Source: Hippasteria phrygiana
Lineage: Eukaryota > Echinodermata > Asteroidea > Valvatida > Goniasteridae
Assembly: GCA_037893225.1 (NCBI GenBank)
Contig: JAZGUH010000551.1
Location: forward strand, 372,001-436,000
Direction: 5' to 3'
DNA: 64,000 nucleotides
The stretch's first letter is position 1; every line of letters starts with the position of its first letter. The position numbers were made by a program, and so were the translations under genes. This document shows, in pieces, positions 20,336 through 32,500 of the stretch. The notes under the pieces were generated by a model. The model was not told the origin of the DNA, made no database searches, and saw only the letters and a program-made list of their open reading frames with translations.

Positions 20336-20810
20336 TGGTGTTCTGTAAGTCTGTACACATGATTTGTTTGTTCCAGAAAAATGAACACCTAATGAAAAAT
20401 ACTCTTTAACACTTTTCCGAAAAGAAAAGAAATACTAGTTGCAGTTGCAATACACAGTGGGGATTTTGTCACAGTGCTTGTCTGTGTTTGTGTAAGATAG
20501 GCCCTAGTTTTTATTACATTTCCAAAATATTGTTTCGAAACCGAGTTTTTAAATGCTTTAAAATTTGTAAATATTTTTGATGATTATATACGAAACAATT
20601 TTGAGAAAAACAGTAGTAAAATTGTAGCACGTTACAAGTTTATATACAACACAATAAAATTTACAATTCAGACATATTTATTTAGTGAAGTACTTTGTGG
20701 ATGAATGTAAAAGTTGAAAAAAAGTTTGTGTACTCTGGCGAAATATTTGTTATTCCCATCTGGTTCAGCCGATAAATTGAAAAATTGCATATCAGTGGGG
20801 AGCTTCTCGG

Positions 20811-20852
20811 AACAGCATATCATTTACCAGTAAAATGATATGCTGTTCCGAG
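20811..20852. repeat. short near-perfect hairpin
   Basis: GGAACAGCATATCATTTACC is followed after 2 bp by its complement GTAAAATGATATGCTGTTCC. It marks the point where copy A departs from copies B and C. Confidence 0.65.
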
Positions 20853-21804
20853 CATACATACACTGCATATGCTGCACGTAACTTGCTTTCTTCAAAATAT
20901 TAGGCTTCTGATGGTTTAAATAAAAATAAGGAAATCGGGGGGGGGGGGGGGGGGAATAAGGAAATTTGGCTCTCATGATAAGGAAATTTTCATTTTGATT
21001 GTGGAAGCACTGTGTAGCGCATTTATAGCTTCATGTATGGGAAGTTGGGAACGACATGCTCAAAATACACGAACTATACGTGTACATGTATTACGATCAG
21101 CGGCGTGTACTATATACCGCGTATTAAAGCCATCGCGGTCGTTTCAGCTGAACATTGTTTTTTCGAGTCAAGATGTCAATATACATGTAATGTAAACATG
21201 TAAACCGGATAAATGGTCAGTTAACCGTGTAACCGCAGCCTTATTCTTGATGTCAATAAATACGGTTTACTTGTACATGTACATGTATACTCCTTTGCAC
21301 ATAATGCATATGGAAATTTGTGATCTTTTTGCATTCTTTTATTATGTAAATGACATCCAAGGTCTCGAGGTCTCGGTCTCGGACCATCAGGTCTCGGTCT
21401 TAGTCTCGGTCTCGGACTTCGGGGTCTCAACTACAACACTGGTGAGTATTAACAAAATTTAATTGTGTATTATTCGCCTGTAAGTCTATGCATGGAGAAA
21501 TTTCTCCATGGTCTATGTGAGTGTGACAAGGAAGTTTAGGTAAAAATGTTCCTTCCTGCCCAAATAGAAATCAATGTGTGGGATAGCTTAATACATTCTA
21601 CTGATCGTGAATAAATAGTTGATCATGAATTCTCTTCAATGTGTTCATCCGTGCGAGGAGGCGGGGTCTGCAAAGTTCAACACAAACCATTGCAGTTGCT
21701 GTATTTTCAACAATTTACATACAGCTTCAGACACCTGATGTATGAGGATGGTCTAAAAACTTCTTTTAGTAGTTACATCTGTGCCCCGGTAGGACTGACT
21801 AAAC

Positions 21805-21868
21805 ATGACATCCAGGAATCATCTTCACTTGTCTTTGGTCATTTTACTTTTCTTTACCTTCAGACAAG
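21805..21868 (+). CDS. signal-peptide first exon, copy A (orphan or alternative first exon)
   Basis: ATG at 21805 opens a 21-codon hydrophobic leader ([19 protein letters not shown]...) that ends in phase 1 at a consensus donor (CAAG/GTGAGT). It is nearly identical to the first exon of the receptor phosphatase at 26494-26557. It could be an alternative first exon spliced to 27628, or a dead duplicate cut off by the Penelope-like insertion downstream. Nothing in the exon itself is broken. Confidence 0.6.
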
Positions 21869-22275
21869 GTGAGTTTAAGATTATTTCTGGTACCAGGAAG
21901 TACATCGAAATTACTCTGCAGGAGTTAGTAAGAGCATGGAGGAAGTTCCTCCATGGTAAGAGATTTGTATGTAGGGCGGTTACAGTATCGCTGAATACAC
22001 TTTCAAAATGATTTTTTTTATAGTTTCTGAAAAATTGCAGTTTTTAGTTTCCCACAAATTGCAGTTTTTAGTTTCCCACAGGGGCATTAAAAGCACCGTG
22101 AATAGAGAGCTTATAACACCATGCCCGGAAGAGAGAGAATAAAAATCGATCTTCTGATGACGGGAAAATGTCAAATTTGCTTAGAAGAGTTCAAAATGTA
22201 TTACATGTATTACTTTGTACATTGACATCAGCAGACGTGTTTGATTTGACTTTGTTATCATTTGTATGTGGGAAA

Positions 22276-24850
22276 AGCTGTTGCAATGCACCTTCTTCAG
22301 GGGAATTATGGCTTGTTGTGATGAACCGCTGGTAGAACAAACGCGGTAAACTCCACGTTCATCCCGTCAGGGTGGAGCGTGCCCAGTTGGAACATCACAC
22401 GCTGTTCTAGAGATCGGCGCTGCGTATCCGACGATGCCGTGGAAACAACGCAGACGCTCATGTCCTTTGTGGAGTGTGATGGCGCGCTGAAGTGTTGGGC
22501 GACAGCCAGACCAGGTTGTTTCAGCCGAACGCTTCGGAGATGCTCCGTAAAACGGTCGGCCAGTCGGCGCTTGGTTTCGCCAATGTAGAGCATGCCACAG
22601 CGGGTACACGTGATGCAATATACAAGATTAGTAGTGGTGCATTTGAAGTGGCCCCGGATGTTGAAATGGCCACGGGGACCAGTGATGGAAGATGTACCAT
22701 CAACGTGTGCGCAAGTTTTGCATCTTGGACGCTTGCAGGGAACAGTTTTGAAGGGGTCGTTGTCTACGGTACTAGCGATGCTGGGAAGTGTTGACCGCAC
22801 AATATGGTTGCTGATGGAGCGGTCACGTCTGAATGAACAGAGGGGATTGGTAGACTGGGTGAAGATGGTGCTGGTCGCTGGATCTTCCGGCAGCGTCTTG
22901 AAGTGCTTGAGAATGATATCCCTGGCAGCCATGTTGTGCGGGTGGTAGGTGAGGACTAGAGGGATACGATCTTGCTGCATTGTAGGGGTTTGCTTCATGG
23001 CGGCATTGCGGGTGACTGATGATACTCTGCGAAGAGCGGCATCAGTGACAGAAGGTGGGTATCCACGTTGTTGGAAGAACCCTTCATTTCTTTACCTCGG
23101 TGAAGAAACTCAGCATCCTCGCTGCAAATTCGACGGAGACGGAGGAATTGGCTGTATGGGATGGCATCTTTACAATTCTTGGGGTGTGACGACTCGTAAT
23201 GAAGGTAGCTGTGGGAATCGGTGGGTTTGTAGTGGACCGATGTGGTGATAGAGTTGCCATTGATAGACACTTTGATGTCGAGGAAGGTGATGGTGTCAAT
23301 GGAAATATCAGAGTTGAAGTGCAGAGCTGGGTGCAGGTTATCGGCATACTTGATGAACGCCTGGACATCTTCCTTAGAACCAGATGTAACACCGATGATA
23401 TCGTCAATGTATCGTTTGTACAACAATGGTTTGGGCCCGGGAAAATTTGACATCATCTTCTCCTCGAGAAAGCCAACAAATAGACATGCATAACTTGGGC
23501 CCATACGTGTGCCCATAGCAACGCCAGTGGTCTGCAGGTAGTGTTTCCCATTAAAGGTGAAGTTGTTCAGAGTGAGGACAAGTTCAGCAAGCCTGAGGAG
23601 GGTACTGGTGGGGGGGTCATGGTCTGGACGGCGGTCAAGAAAATGACGTAGCGCAAGTAGGCCATCAGCGTGGGGGATGCATGTATACAGAGACTTGACG
23701 TCCATACTGAACAGGTAGTTAGAGGAGCCCGTGAATTCAAAGTTAGCGAAAGTATGGAGTGCGTCATTAGTGTCCTTCACATAGGAGGGCAGATGGATGA
23801 CAATGGGTGAAAGCACTGAGTCTAGGTACTTGGAAATCAACTCAGTGGGGCAATTGCAAGCTGAAACAATGGGCCGGCCCGGATTCTCCTTCTTGTGAAT
23901 TTTGGGAAGCATATAGAAAACGGAGGTTCTGGGATACGGAGTGATGAGTTTAGTCGCATTACCGGGTAGCTCACCTGCGTCAACAAAGGCCTTGATGGTG
24001 TCGGACACGATGCCCTGGTGCGTAGGGGTGAGGTCGTGGTCGATCACTTGGTAGGATGAGGTATCTGAAAGTTGGCGGTCGGCTTCAGACAGATAAAGAT
24101 CCTTACGCCAAACCACAGTGGCACCGCCTTTATCTGCTCTTTTGATGACATAGTTTTCTTCTTGCTTGAGCGATCGCAGGGCCTGCCGTTCTGCAGAAGA
24201 GATATTGGACCTGGTGCAACGGGTGTTAAAATTGAGGCGACAAACGTCAGCGCGACAATTGTCAATAACTCGGTCGAGGGACTTATTGAGGCCAGTAGGT
24301 GCCTAGGTGGGCACCAGTTAGATGATTTTGGGACTAGTCCATCAATGGTACTGGCAGTGGGGGTATCATCATGATGAGTAACAGTGGAAGAACTAACTTC
24401 TTTGTTGTGGAAGTAGGCTTTAAGGCGCAGACGTCTATAGAACATTTCAATATCTCGTCGAGTAGAAAACTCATCATTGAACGCGTTGAGAGGGACAAAG
24501 TTCAAACCCCGTTGAAGGACAGATAGTTGGGCGTCGGTCAAGGGTAGATCCGAGGGGATGGTAACAACCATATGTTCTTTGTTAGAATCTGGATGCGGAT
24601 GATCATGGGTGGGTTGGGTGGAATCTGGGCTCATGGACTGCAGTTTTTTGTTCTTGACAGCACTTAACTCTATGTGCAGCTCAGAGTTGAGGTCGTGAAT
24701 AATTCCACGAATCAAATAGACATGTTGGCCTGATGTAACGGAATACAGTTTACGACGAGCACTACTAATCTTGTCATTGAGAGTGCGAATTCTAGCATGC
24801 ATACTATCTAATGTACACCTCATTAATTTACGGGAAGACCGGTGAGCACT
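22276..24850 (-). mobile_element. Penelope-like retroelement (RT + GIY-YIG), frameshifted
   Basis: On the minus strand, frames 24823-24044, 24116-22995 and 22998-22306 join into one Penelope-type polyprotein. It has an N-terminal region, a reverse transcriptase with the YIDD catalytic box (YKRYIDDIIGV), a Cys-rich linker (CKRPRCKTC) and a GIY-YIG endonuclease (LYIGETKRRLADRF). Two frameshifts are apparent, near 24300 and near 23085, so this copy is probably inactive. Its 3' junction with duplication A lies near 22275; the 5' boundary, between 24830 and 25300, is unclear. An (AT)n tract follows at 24864-24900. Confidence 0.85.
22306..24823 (-). pseudogene. Penelope-like polyprotein, two frameshifts
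   Basis: It would carry out target-primed reverse transcription, with GIY-YIG providing the nick. The RT core is intact in the middle frame: MLPKIHKKENPGRPIV, SMDVKSLYTCIPH, VAMGTRMGPSYACLF, YIDDII and HYKPTDSHSYLHYESSHP all match Penelope/Neptune/Poseidon-type elements. The conserved RADKGGAT segment before VVWRKD is read in this same frame, so the first shift lies upstream, near 24300. The second shift lies between KEMKG and FFQQRGYP near 23085. The C-terminal GIY-YIG domain is in the third frame. Confidence 0.85.
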
Positions 24851-24862
24851 GTTTCACCTTTA

Positions 24863-24863
<1 letters not shown>

Positions 24864-24900
<37 letters not shown>
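24864..24900. repeat. (AT)n microsatellite
   Basis: About 17 AT dinucleotides adjoin the 5' side of the Penelope-like element. Confidence 0.9.
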
Positions 24901-24901
<1 letters not shown>

Positions 24902-25649
24902 AGCGATCGCCCATAAAAGATAATACACCCTTTTGTCTACGCAGGGAGCAGCCACCAGCATCTGAGAAGTCTCCATGTACTTGTAAAACCGGCCTACCTA
25001 AAAGAACCTTCATTTTAGATTGGTTGTACATATGGAGACTGTTGGATGGTTGCATGGCCATCGAAATGAAATCATCTGGTTGTGATCATAAATTGTGCAA
25101 TGCAATGACGGATGTGCGTGAGGGTTTTTGAACATATTTTCCTTGTTTGATGCAAAGCATTCGTCTGTTTGCATACATACTGTACTACTAAACGACCTCG
25201 CAATGCCACCGATGCAAATAGACAGTACCTATACAGCAGTTTCATTTTCCAAAGAAAATAATGTCAAGGCAAAATCTTTGTCGTTGAATTTGTAGCCCTT
25301 CACCTATGGCTTTTAACCTTGTATTGGGCGACTTCCATAAAAGGAAGTCATCCAAAGAACAAACAAAAATTGCATATCAGTCGGGAGCTTCTCAATTTTG
25401 TTCCATTTAGCAATCCGTGTAGATGACATGTATAAATGTAAATGACATTTATAAATTTGTGTTTTCCCCCCATGTTATTGTGTAAATGGGACAGCAATTG
25501 AACTCGACCGATCTTTACGATTTTATGAAAATGTACGAACAGACAAAACAAAAGTTAAAGATGCTGTGACCATGCATTTTGGGTGTGGTTCCCTGAGAAA
25601 TGAATTTTCAAACGGAGTTGCAAAATTCATCAAACAAACCACGAGGGAA

Positions 25650-25702
25650 ACTGACTAGGTAAATTCGACCGGAGGTCACAGGTTCGAATCCCGCTCCTGC
25701 CA
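25650..25702 (+). repeat. tRNA-derived SINE fragment (B box)
   Basis: GGTCACAGGTTCGAATCCCGCTCCTGCCA is a tRNA B-box and acceptor 3' half, followed by a TTCTTTACACTTTGAA tail. The tail resembles the CTTTGTTCACTTTGAAA tail of the tRNA-like units at 56290 and 59536. Copy C has the same fragment at 62366-62414. Confidence 0.65.
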
Positions 25703-25858
25703 TTTTTTCTTTACACTTTGAAAAAAAAATGAGTTGCTAAATTTTTAGAATTAGATAAGTTTTGAGCTTTCCTGTGAGACGACTTCTGACGATAAGTAAT
25801 GAATTTTGAATTAGGAGTGGTGCTGGTACGCTCCTGTTTCACACTGCATTAATGTAAA

Positions 25859-26112
25859 TGGGTCATTCCATAAATTTGGGGTCCAAAAGTGTGACACGTT
25901 TTTGGTGCCCCTGTTACACTTGACCTGTATCATTCAAATTGACTTCACACTATTTTTAAAACTTATTTGGCAGGTACTTTGCTTTACACAATCACTCTTA
26001 GAGAAGGCATTAAAGAATGTGTCCAGAATTGCAGAATCTTACACATGTCTCTGTGTAACAGGGACACCAAAAATGTCACACTTTTGGACCCCCAATTTAG
26101 AGAATGACCCAA
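25859..26112 (+). repeat. MITE 'GGGTCATTCCATAAATT', copy in duplication B
   Basis: A ~250-bp element. Left end GGGTCATTCCATAAATTTGG is inverted against CCCAATTTAGAGAATGACCC, with GGTCCAAAAGTGTGAC and GTCACACTTTTGGACC just inside. The other copies are at 41909-42121, 49699-49932 (reverse) and 62768-63020. Confidence 0.85.
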
Positions 26113-26493
26113 ATGTTAAGACCACAATATCATGCGAGTATTAACAAAATTTAATTGTGTATTATTCGCCTGTAAGTCTATGCTTATGTGAGTGTGACAA
26201 GGAAGTTTAGGTAAAAATGTTCCTGCCTGCCCAAATAGAAATCAATGTGTGGGATAGCTGAATGCATTCTACTGATCGTGAATGAATAGTTGATCATGAA
26301 TTCTCTTCAATGTGTTCATCCGTGCGAGGAGGCGGGGTCTGCAAAGTTCAACACAAACCATTGCAGTTGCTGTATTTTCAACAATTTACATACAGCTTCA
26401 GACACCTGATGTATCAGGATGGTCTAAAAACTTCTTTTATTCTCCATTATAAACGGAGTAGTTACATCTGTGCCCCGGTAGGACTGACTAAAC

Positions 26494-26557
26494 ATGACAT
26501 CCAGGAATCATCTCCACTTGTCTTTAGTCATTTTACTTTTCTTTACCTTCAGACAAG
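26494..26557 (+). CDS. receptor phosphatase exon 1: signal peptide (copy B)
   Basis: Encodes [19 protein letters not shown] plus two residues and one base. The donor CAAG/GTGAGT leaves phase 1, matching the phase-1 acceptor of the next exon at 27628 (G/GT TTG TCT). It is the nearest of the two upstream copies and is therefore chosen as the start. It may compete with the identical-type exon at 21805. Confidence 0.8.
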
Positions 26558-29500
26558 GTGAGTTTAAGACTATTTCTGGTACCAGGAAGTACATCGAAAT
26601 TACTCTGCGGGAGTTAGTAAGAGATCTGTTGTATGTTTTAACTTGTAGGGCGGTTACAGTATCGCTGAATACACTTTCAAAATGATCTTTTTATAGTTTC
26701 TGAAAAATTGCAGTTTTTAGTTTCCCACAAATTGCAGTTTTTAGTTTTCCACAGGGGCATTGAAAGCACCGTGAATAGAGGGCTTATAACACAATGCCCG
26801 GGAGAGAGAGAATGAAAATCGATCTTCTGACGGGAAAATGTCCAATTTGCTTAGAAGAGTTCAAAAATTGTCCGAAATGTAGTCTCTTTGACATGAACAA
26901 ATACTGCAGCATCTTTATATCCCTAATACATGTATTACTTTGTACATTGACATCAGCAGACGTGTTTTATTTGACTTTGTTATAATTTTTATGTGGAAAA
27001 AACTGTTGGGTTATAGTAATGTTGTATTCGATTTTTGCTTCAAAAGGCAAGGCATCTGCGCCGGACACGTCAAGTAAAAACAAATGATTGTATAGCTATG
27101 GCAACAATAAACACTCCAGAATAGTATACCTTAGGGAGACATTCCCATAGACTTGTGTACAAACCCATTTAAAAAACCCACCCCAAACGAACAAACAAAC
27201 AAAACAAACAACCCCCAAACACAACACCACCCCCCCCCCCCCCCCCCCCCTGGGAATTCCCAGTTAGGAGCATTCACAGGCATTCTCAATTTTGAAATTG
27301 CAAAGAACACATTCATATTTAACTGTCGTTTTTCATAAATACTTTTCTATTGTTAGGTTACTGGTGGTTTTGCATGCATGTCCTATTTGGGGCCAAATCT
27401 GAGGGTACATCCCTGATATCGATTTTTAGCCAAGACTTTTCATTTTTACGGAAAAGTAGCCACATTTTGATCTTATAGGGCCATCTTTAAAAAGGCAAAC
27501 ATGCAAATTACAGTTAAATATGAACGTGTTAAAGTTTCCTTCTTGAAAAGTTAGCTAATCACATACCTCATTAAGTACATTCGGCTTTTCCTTCGTCATA
27601 ACGACAGTATTTCCTGATCCTACACAGGTTTGTCTATTGATCTGTGGGACAAAACCACCACTCAAAGTTCTACCTGGCCTAATCTCGGCCCGAAAAATGC
27701 TGTGGATCGAAATATTGGTACCTATTCGCACACAAGTAAGTTCTGTCAGCGGCAAAAATCGAGATTTGAATTTTTTCCACAAAGAATTTTTCTTAGATTT
27801 TTTTAAAACAATGGTAGCCCCAAATTTGTTTTGAACGTGGAGGGGAGCTGCTTGTGCATGTGATATTAATGGCGTCATTTAGACATGTATTATACTAGGA
27901 AATGTGCCACGTACATGTCACCACGGCCAATTCGTGAGACTAAAAGAAAATGACAGCTTCTAGTGGGACCTCTATCCCCCAATCCCCCACCCCAAAATCC
28001 CCCACCTTTAGTGCGACAATGAGTGATCTCTTGTCTCGGTCAACACATTCATTTAAACAGTCGTTTTAATTTTTGACTTGTTTAAAGAATTCAGCACACA
28101 ATTTGGCGATTTTTTCAAAGTTGACAAATCTTGGATGAAAATAGATTGCCTGTAAACTAGCATCCAACTTGGCCCACACTTATGTACACTGTTGAAATGC
28201 TGTTTTTTTTTTTTTTAACAACTCGGGGGCCAATTTCATAGAGCTTGCTTCAGAAAAAAAGAAATTACAAACAACCTTGCCTAATAGAATCAGGTTAGCA
28301 GCCAAAACCCCAATGTACGGTGATTTTTATGATAAGCAAACAACAGCTAAATACCAGTCACAAGCAATATAAATCACATGGAATTTTGGCTGGCAACATG
28401 ATTTTATTAAGCAAGGTTTTTTGCGCTTAAACAAATGTTTTGCTTAAGCAGCTCTATATGAAATTGGCCCATGCGCTGTTTAAGCAGCAGGGCACATGAA
28501 CAACCCGGGTTGTTTAACTTGTTGAAACAACCTTTTAAACGGCATTTTAACAGTGTAATGAAAAACTATGGAGGATAAGGTTCTATTAGAAAAGAGACTG
28601 ATGATCATCCACATCAGTTCTTCCTTGAATTAGACTCGGTTAAAATTTAAATCAAGGTGGAGATGGGGGAGGGAACTTTCATCAAGAAAAAAAATATCTA
28701 GGATTGGACGTTAGCATTTATTTTGTATGTTGATACAATGAAGGGGCCTTAATTTACATTCTTTACCAGGTTTTACAAATATTTCCCTTGTTATGAAATA
28801 TCACATGAAATATATTTTACACAGTAGTAACAGGTTTTGGGTAGTTGTCTTGTAAAATGACCAACCTTTATACTACAAAATGGCGACATCTGGGAACATC
28901 ACATCTTCCTAATTTTGTTGTTTCATACATTTTACAGTGTAGGGCCTAATAGAACATTTTTTCAGAACCTTTGCATGTTCTCTGTGTTGATGTAGATAAT
29001 CCACGGGTGAACCCTTGGTGGAAAGTAGACCTCGGTGCTATCTACTGCGTGAGGAAAATCACTCTGGTTAATAGAATAGTTGGAAACGACAATGTTGGTA
29101 AGGATGAGTTTCTGAGTCGTGGAGTGATGTGAGGCGTTGAGCGAGAGCAAAATTCCAGAAGGCTTATTTCAGTTTTACCTGCGTTATTGTGGTGGTTTAA
29201 CATCGATAGCATTTTCACCAATGTATGTTAACCCCTTGCGTATGGGTTAAAATGCTTGTGTAAATGTGTTTAGAACCAGTAGGGGCATGGTAGCTGATCG
29301 AGCGAGCAGATAGCGTATTGCTCGAACGAGGTTGGTCGACATTTTGTCCAAACTCTTCGGAAATGAACCATGAATTTCTTCAAAGTATAATCTTCAGTGC
29401 TCTTTGGAACGGTTTTGTAAATAGTTGCCTGTTCTGATGATCAGGACCTCTGATTAATGAAATGAACTTAGTGATTTTAACAATGGGAAAAAAAAACATT

Positions 29501-32500
29501 TATTTCAAAATAATGTTGTGCTGCATGCGCGAAAATCCTGCTTCGAAGCTGGCTCACACATTGACGTATGACGTCATTAGTTTTCAAGAATTGTACTACT
29601 CATTTTATCAGCAAGTTTAAAACCAAATTATTCAAAGATATATACCTATAAGTAATTCTGCAACATATTTCCATTTTTCCCCATATTTTTATTAACCTCG
29701 TTTTTGTTTACTTTAATTTGTGGAATTTGAAATGTTCCAGAATAAAAATACTCACTCCCTCTAAGATTTTAGGGAGTGGAACCAATTTACATTCTAGAGT
29801 TTTACTTACTATTCAAGTTAAGGGACCACTTTGTTACTTAAAAACCAACTTAAACTTAGCGACCAGCTCTGAATCAAGCAATGGGAATAGTGAAACTACA
29901 CCTTTCAGTAACAGGGAGGAGGGGGAGTATGATTTTAAGATTTTTAACATCAAAAGTTTTCTCTAATATTTTAAGAAATGTGGGAATTTAGTTTATAGGT
30001 CTAAAGAACTGAATTTTTTTTCCTCAGAACATTCTACAGAACATGCGTATTTCAAAGGCTTCGGTTAAAAGAGGCTTTCGTCTCCTGGACTTAGATAATA
30101 GAATATCAAATTTTTGTTTACTGCAGTTTGAAACTGAAGAGTTTTATGATGACTACTATTTAATGTGATTTCAGCTATGAGATTGGACGATAATGTTGTT
30201 CGCGCTGGGTTGAACTCGGACCATTTACAAAACCAAGAGATAGGACGAGTCACGCTCAGTCAAGCCGTAAGTGGAGCTGTTGTGGATTTCATCATACCAG
30301 ACCCGTACGTCACTGCTCAATACGTCAGCGTGGATAAAGTTGGACGTGGTAATCAGATCTTTATCCAGCTGACTGAAGTCATGGTTGAAGAAGTCGTGAA
30401 TACTGAAAAAGATTCCACATCAGCAGGTGAGTACAAAAACCACTTGGCAAGGATTGATTCAGTGTGAAGGGGAAAATCCCTCAAATGTAACCTTTTCAAA
30501 ATCGAATCATGCATGAAAAGTATTTGTTTCAGTCGGTCTCGGAGAGAAAAAGAAGCAAAACGAAGCATAAAATAATGTCAACATTAAGTCTGTACGGGTT
30601 TCCTTATATCTTATTTGGCCCTTACGTTGCTTGCTATAGCCAGTAACTTATTTGGCACTTCAAGTTATTCTTGCACATACTTTTGCTACACATTGATTCC
30701 ATTTTATACTCATTATTTCCAAGCATCATGTCATGTGTATGGCTTATACTAATTTCAAACAGTGTTTTTTTGTTAAATCTGGTATCAATTCTGGTATTTT
30801 ATCGCCAAGTAATTTAGTGAGTATAATCCTGTTAAACATGACAATGAGAATATGATGATCATAATCTGTCTGATTGTGTTTCCGTGAAGTCCTGCATTTG
30901 ATCGGTAGCTCAGCCAGTCAAAGCTCAACATATCAGAGTGGAAGTAATTCTTGGGATGCCGCAAGAGCCGTGGATGGACATACACAGTACAGTGATCCAC
31001 ACTGCAGTCGAACAGGTATGACATTAATCTTGAACCCAACCAAACCTAAATCATTTATGGAAGATTCTGTACCGCGGACATAGAATATTACGTTATGCGC
31101 ATAGCTAAATAGTTCATATTCCATGAAGCGCTCAAACGTAATAATACCTTGTCTAGTTCGATTCACCTCATCAGCCAACGCGTGTTTGTCTTAACAAGAG
31201 TACCACGTCTTGATATACTAACATGACAGCTGTACATGCATGCATGTCTAACTTCTGCCATGTGCATGTTGGTCCATAATTAATATATAGTCGCTATAAT
31301 TGGTCAATAACCTAGTTCATTATAGAAAAAAAGGATGATTTTTGCACAAATAGAATCATAGCCAACAAAAGACCAATCCATGAAGCCTTGCAAGGAGTAG
31401 GCCTATGGGTGGTCACAACATTAAAGGAACACAATGTCTTTGAGGCGCAAAGGTGTTCATCTTAAAAATGATATTGTTGAAAATATCATTAACAATATAT
31501 AATATAATGATGTATCCCTTGGAAATGCGCCCTTTGTCTGAAAACCATTGACAAAAAGTATGCGTACTCCGACTTTTACGAACCAAACTTTTGTCCCCCA
31601 AGAATTTTTGTCAATTATATGTTCAGACAAGCGCCGCTTTTTCAAGGGATGGTCGTGTAGATTATTATATTTTTACATTTAACGTTTTTTTTCCAGCCAT
31701 GGTAATTTAGGATGAATACTTTTTGTAGCACAGTTGGGTGCCTCCAAGGAAATGTGTCCCTTAGTCCTCAAGAAAATGATATGATACATGTTTATTCAAC
31801 GTCATGTTCGAACAGCAGAAACAGACAGCATTTCTATTGACAGATAATATTCCCGCCTGAGCTGGAATTACACACCATTTTGTTGAATTACTATTTATAG
31901 TCGGAACATTTCAACCGCAGTTTGTTAAAAACATCGTATATAATATTTAAAATTCTGCCGGTAAATCTGTATTTTTGTTAACTTTCTTCTTTTAGATAAT
32001 CAGCAGAATCCGTGGTGGAAGGTGAACCTGACATCTGATTACTGCATTAGCAAAGTCGCCATCAGGAATATAGATCATCTCCGCCGTAAGCGCCTTAACA
32101 GTTTCGGAAACAAACTTATCTTAATTTTGAAGAATGCTACACTTTACACAAATGTTCAATCTGCTTTTCTGCTATTTTAACAGCAGAAAAGCAGATGTCC
32201 ACTTTTGAACCTCCATACTCAAACCATGTAAGACCCATTGTTGACCACTCTAAATTGCTTTGTGATGTCACAGACTACAAAGTTTCTAACAGAGACCCGA
32301 GAGGTGTTGAGGCTACATGTTTTATTTCTCAGTCTTTCTCTTGTCTTAAATTCAAGATACCATGCGACTACGTTTAAGGGGAGCTGTTTTACGTGCTGGC
32401 CTGAGTGCTACACCTACCAATAACATGATGTGTGGTTCTCCGGTCAGTCAGTACCAGGCCTTACTCAATGATTGGATTGAATTCACCTGTGATCCGCCTG

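Larger units (their letters stand above)
20080..22275 (+). repeat. segmental duplication copy A (receptor-gene 5' end)
   Basis: Shares long blocks with copies B (25305-27010) and C (61534-63690): CCTTGTATTGGGCGACTT, GTGTCTGGTGTTCTGTAAGTC, the 20440-20790 AT-rich block, the 21435-22010 block with the signal-peptide exon and the GAAAAATTGCAGTTTTTAG repeats. Copy A is interrupted by an AGTGTTGTAGTCGAGACC foldback (20152-20335) and differs between ~20810 and 21432. It ends where the Penelope-like element begins. Confidence 0.85.
25305..27010 (+). repeat. segmental duplication copy B (5' end of the receptor phosphatase gene)
   Basis: Matches copy C from CTTTTAACCTTGTATTGGGCGACTTCC, with a ~700-bp deletion after ATCCAAAGAAC, through the TTTAGCAATCCGTGTAGATGACA block, a tRNA-like B-box fragment (25650-25702), the MITE at 25859-26112 and the signal-peptide exon. 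This copy lies nearest the receptor exons, so it is the natural promoter region of that gene. Confidence 0.85.

Noticed and set aside
22367..23767. Plus-strand and second-frame ORFs over the Penelope-like element
   Set aside because: Antisense or shadow frames of the RT and GIY-YIG coding sequence.
28966..28995. Alternative upstream acceptor TTTTTTCAG for fucolectin-like domain 1
   Set aside because: Open and in frame, so possible, but the junction at 28996 aligns exactly with domains 2 and 3. Kept as a note only.
30174..30205. R-x-D-x4-R (MRLDDNVVR) as a fucose-binding motif in domain 1
   Set aside because: The motif occurs, but downstream of the place where F-type lectins carry it (right after the NPWW...NR strand), so it is probably coincidental.
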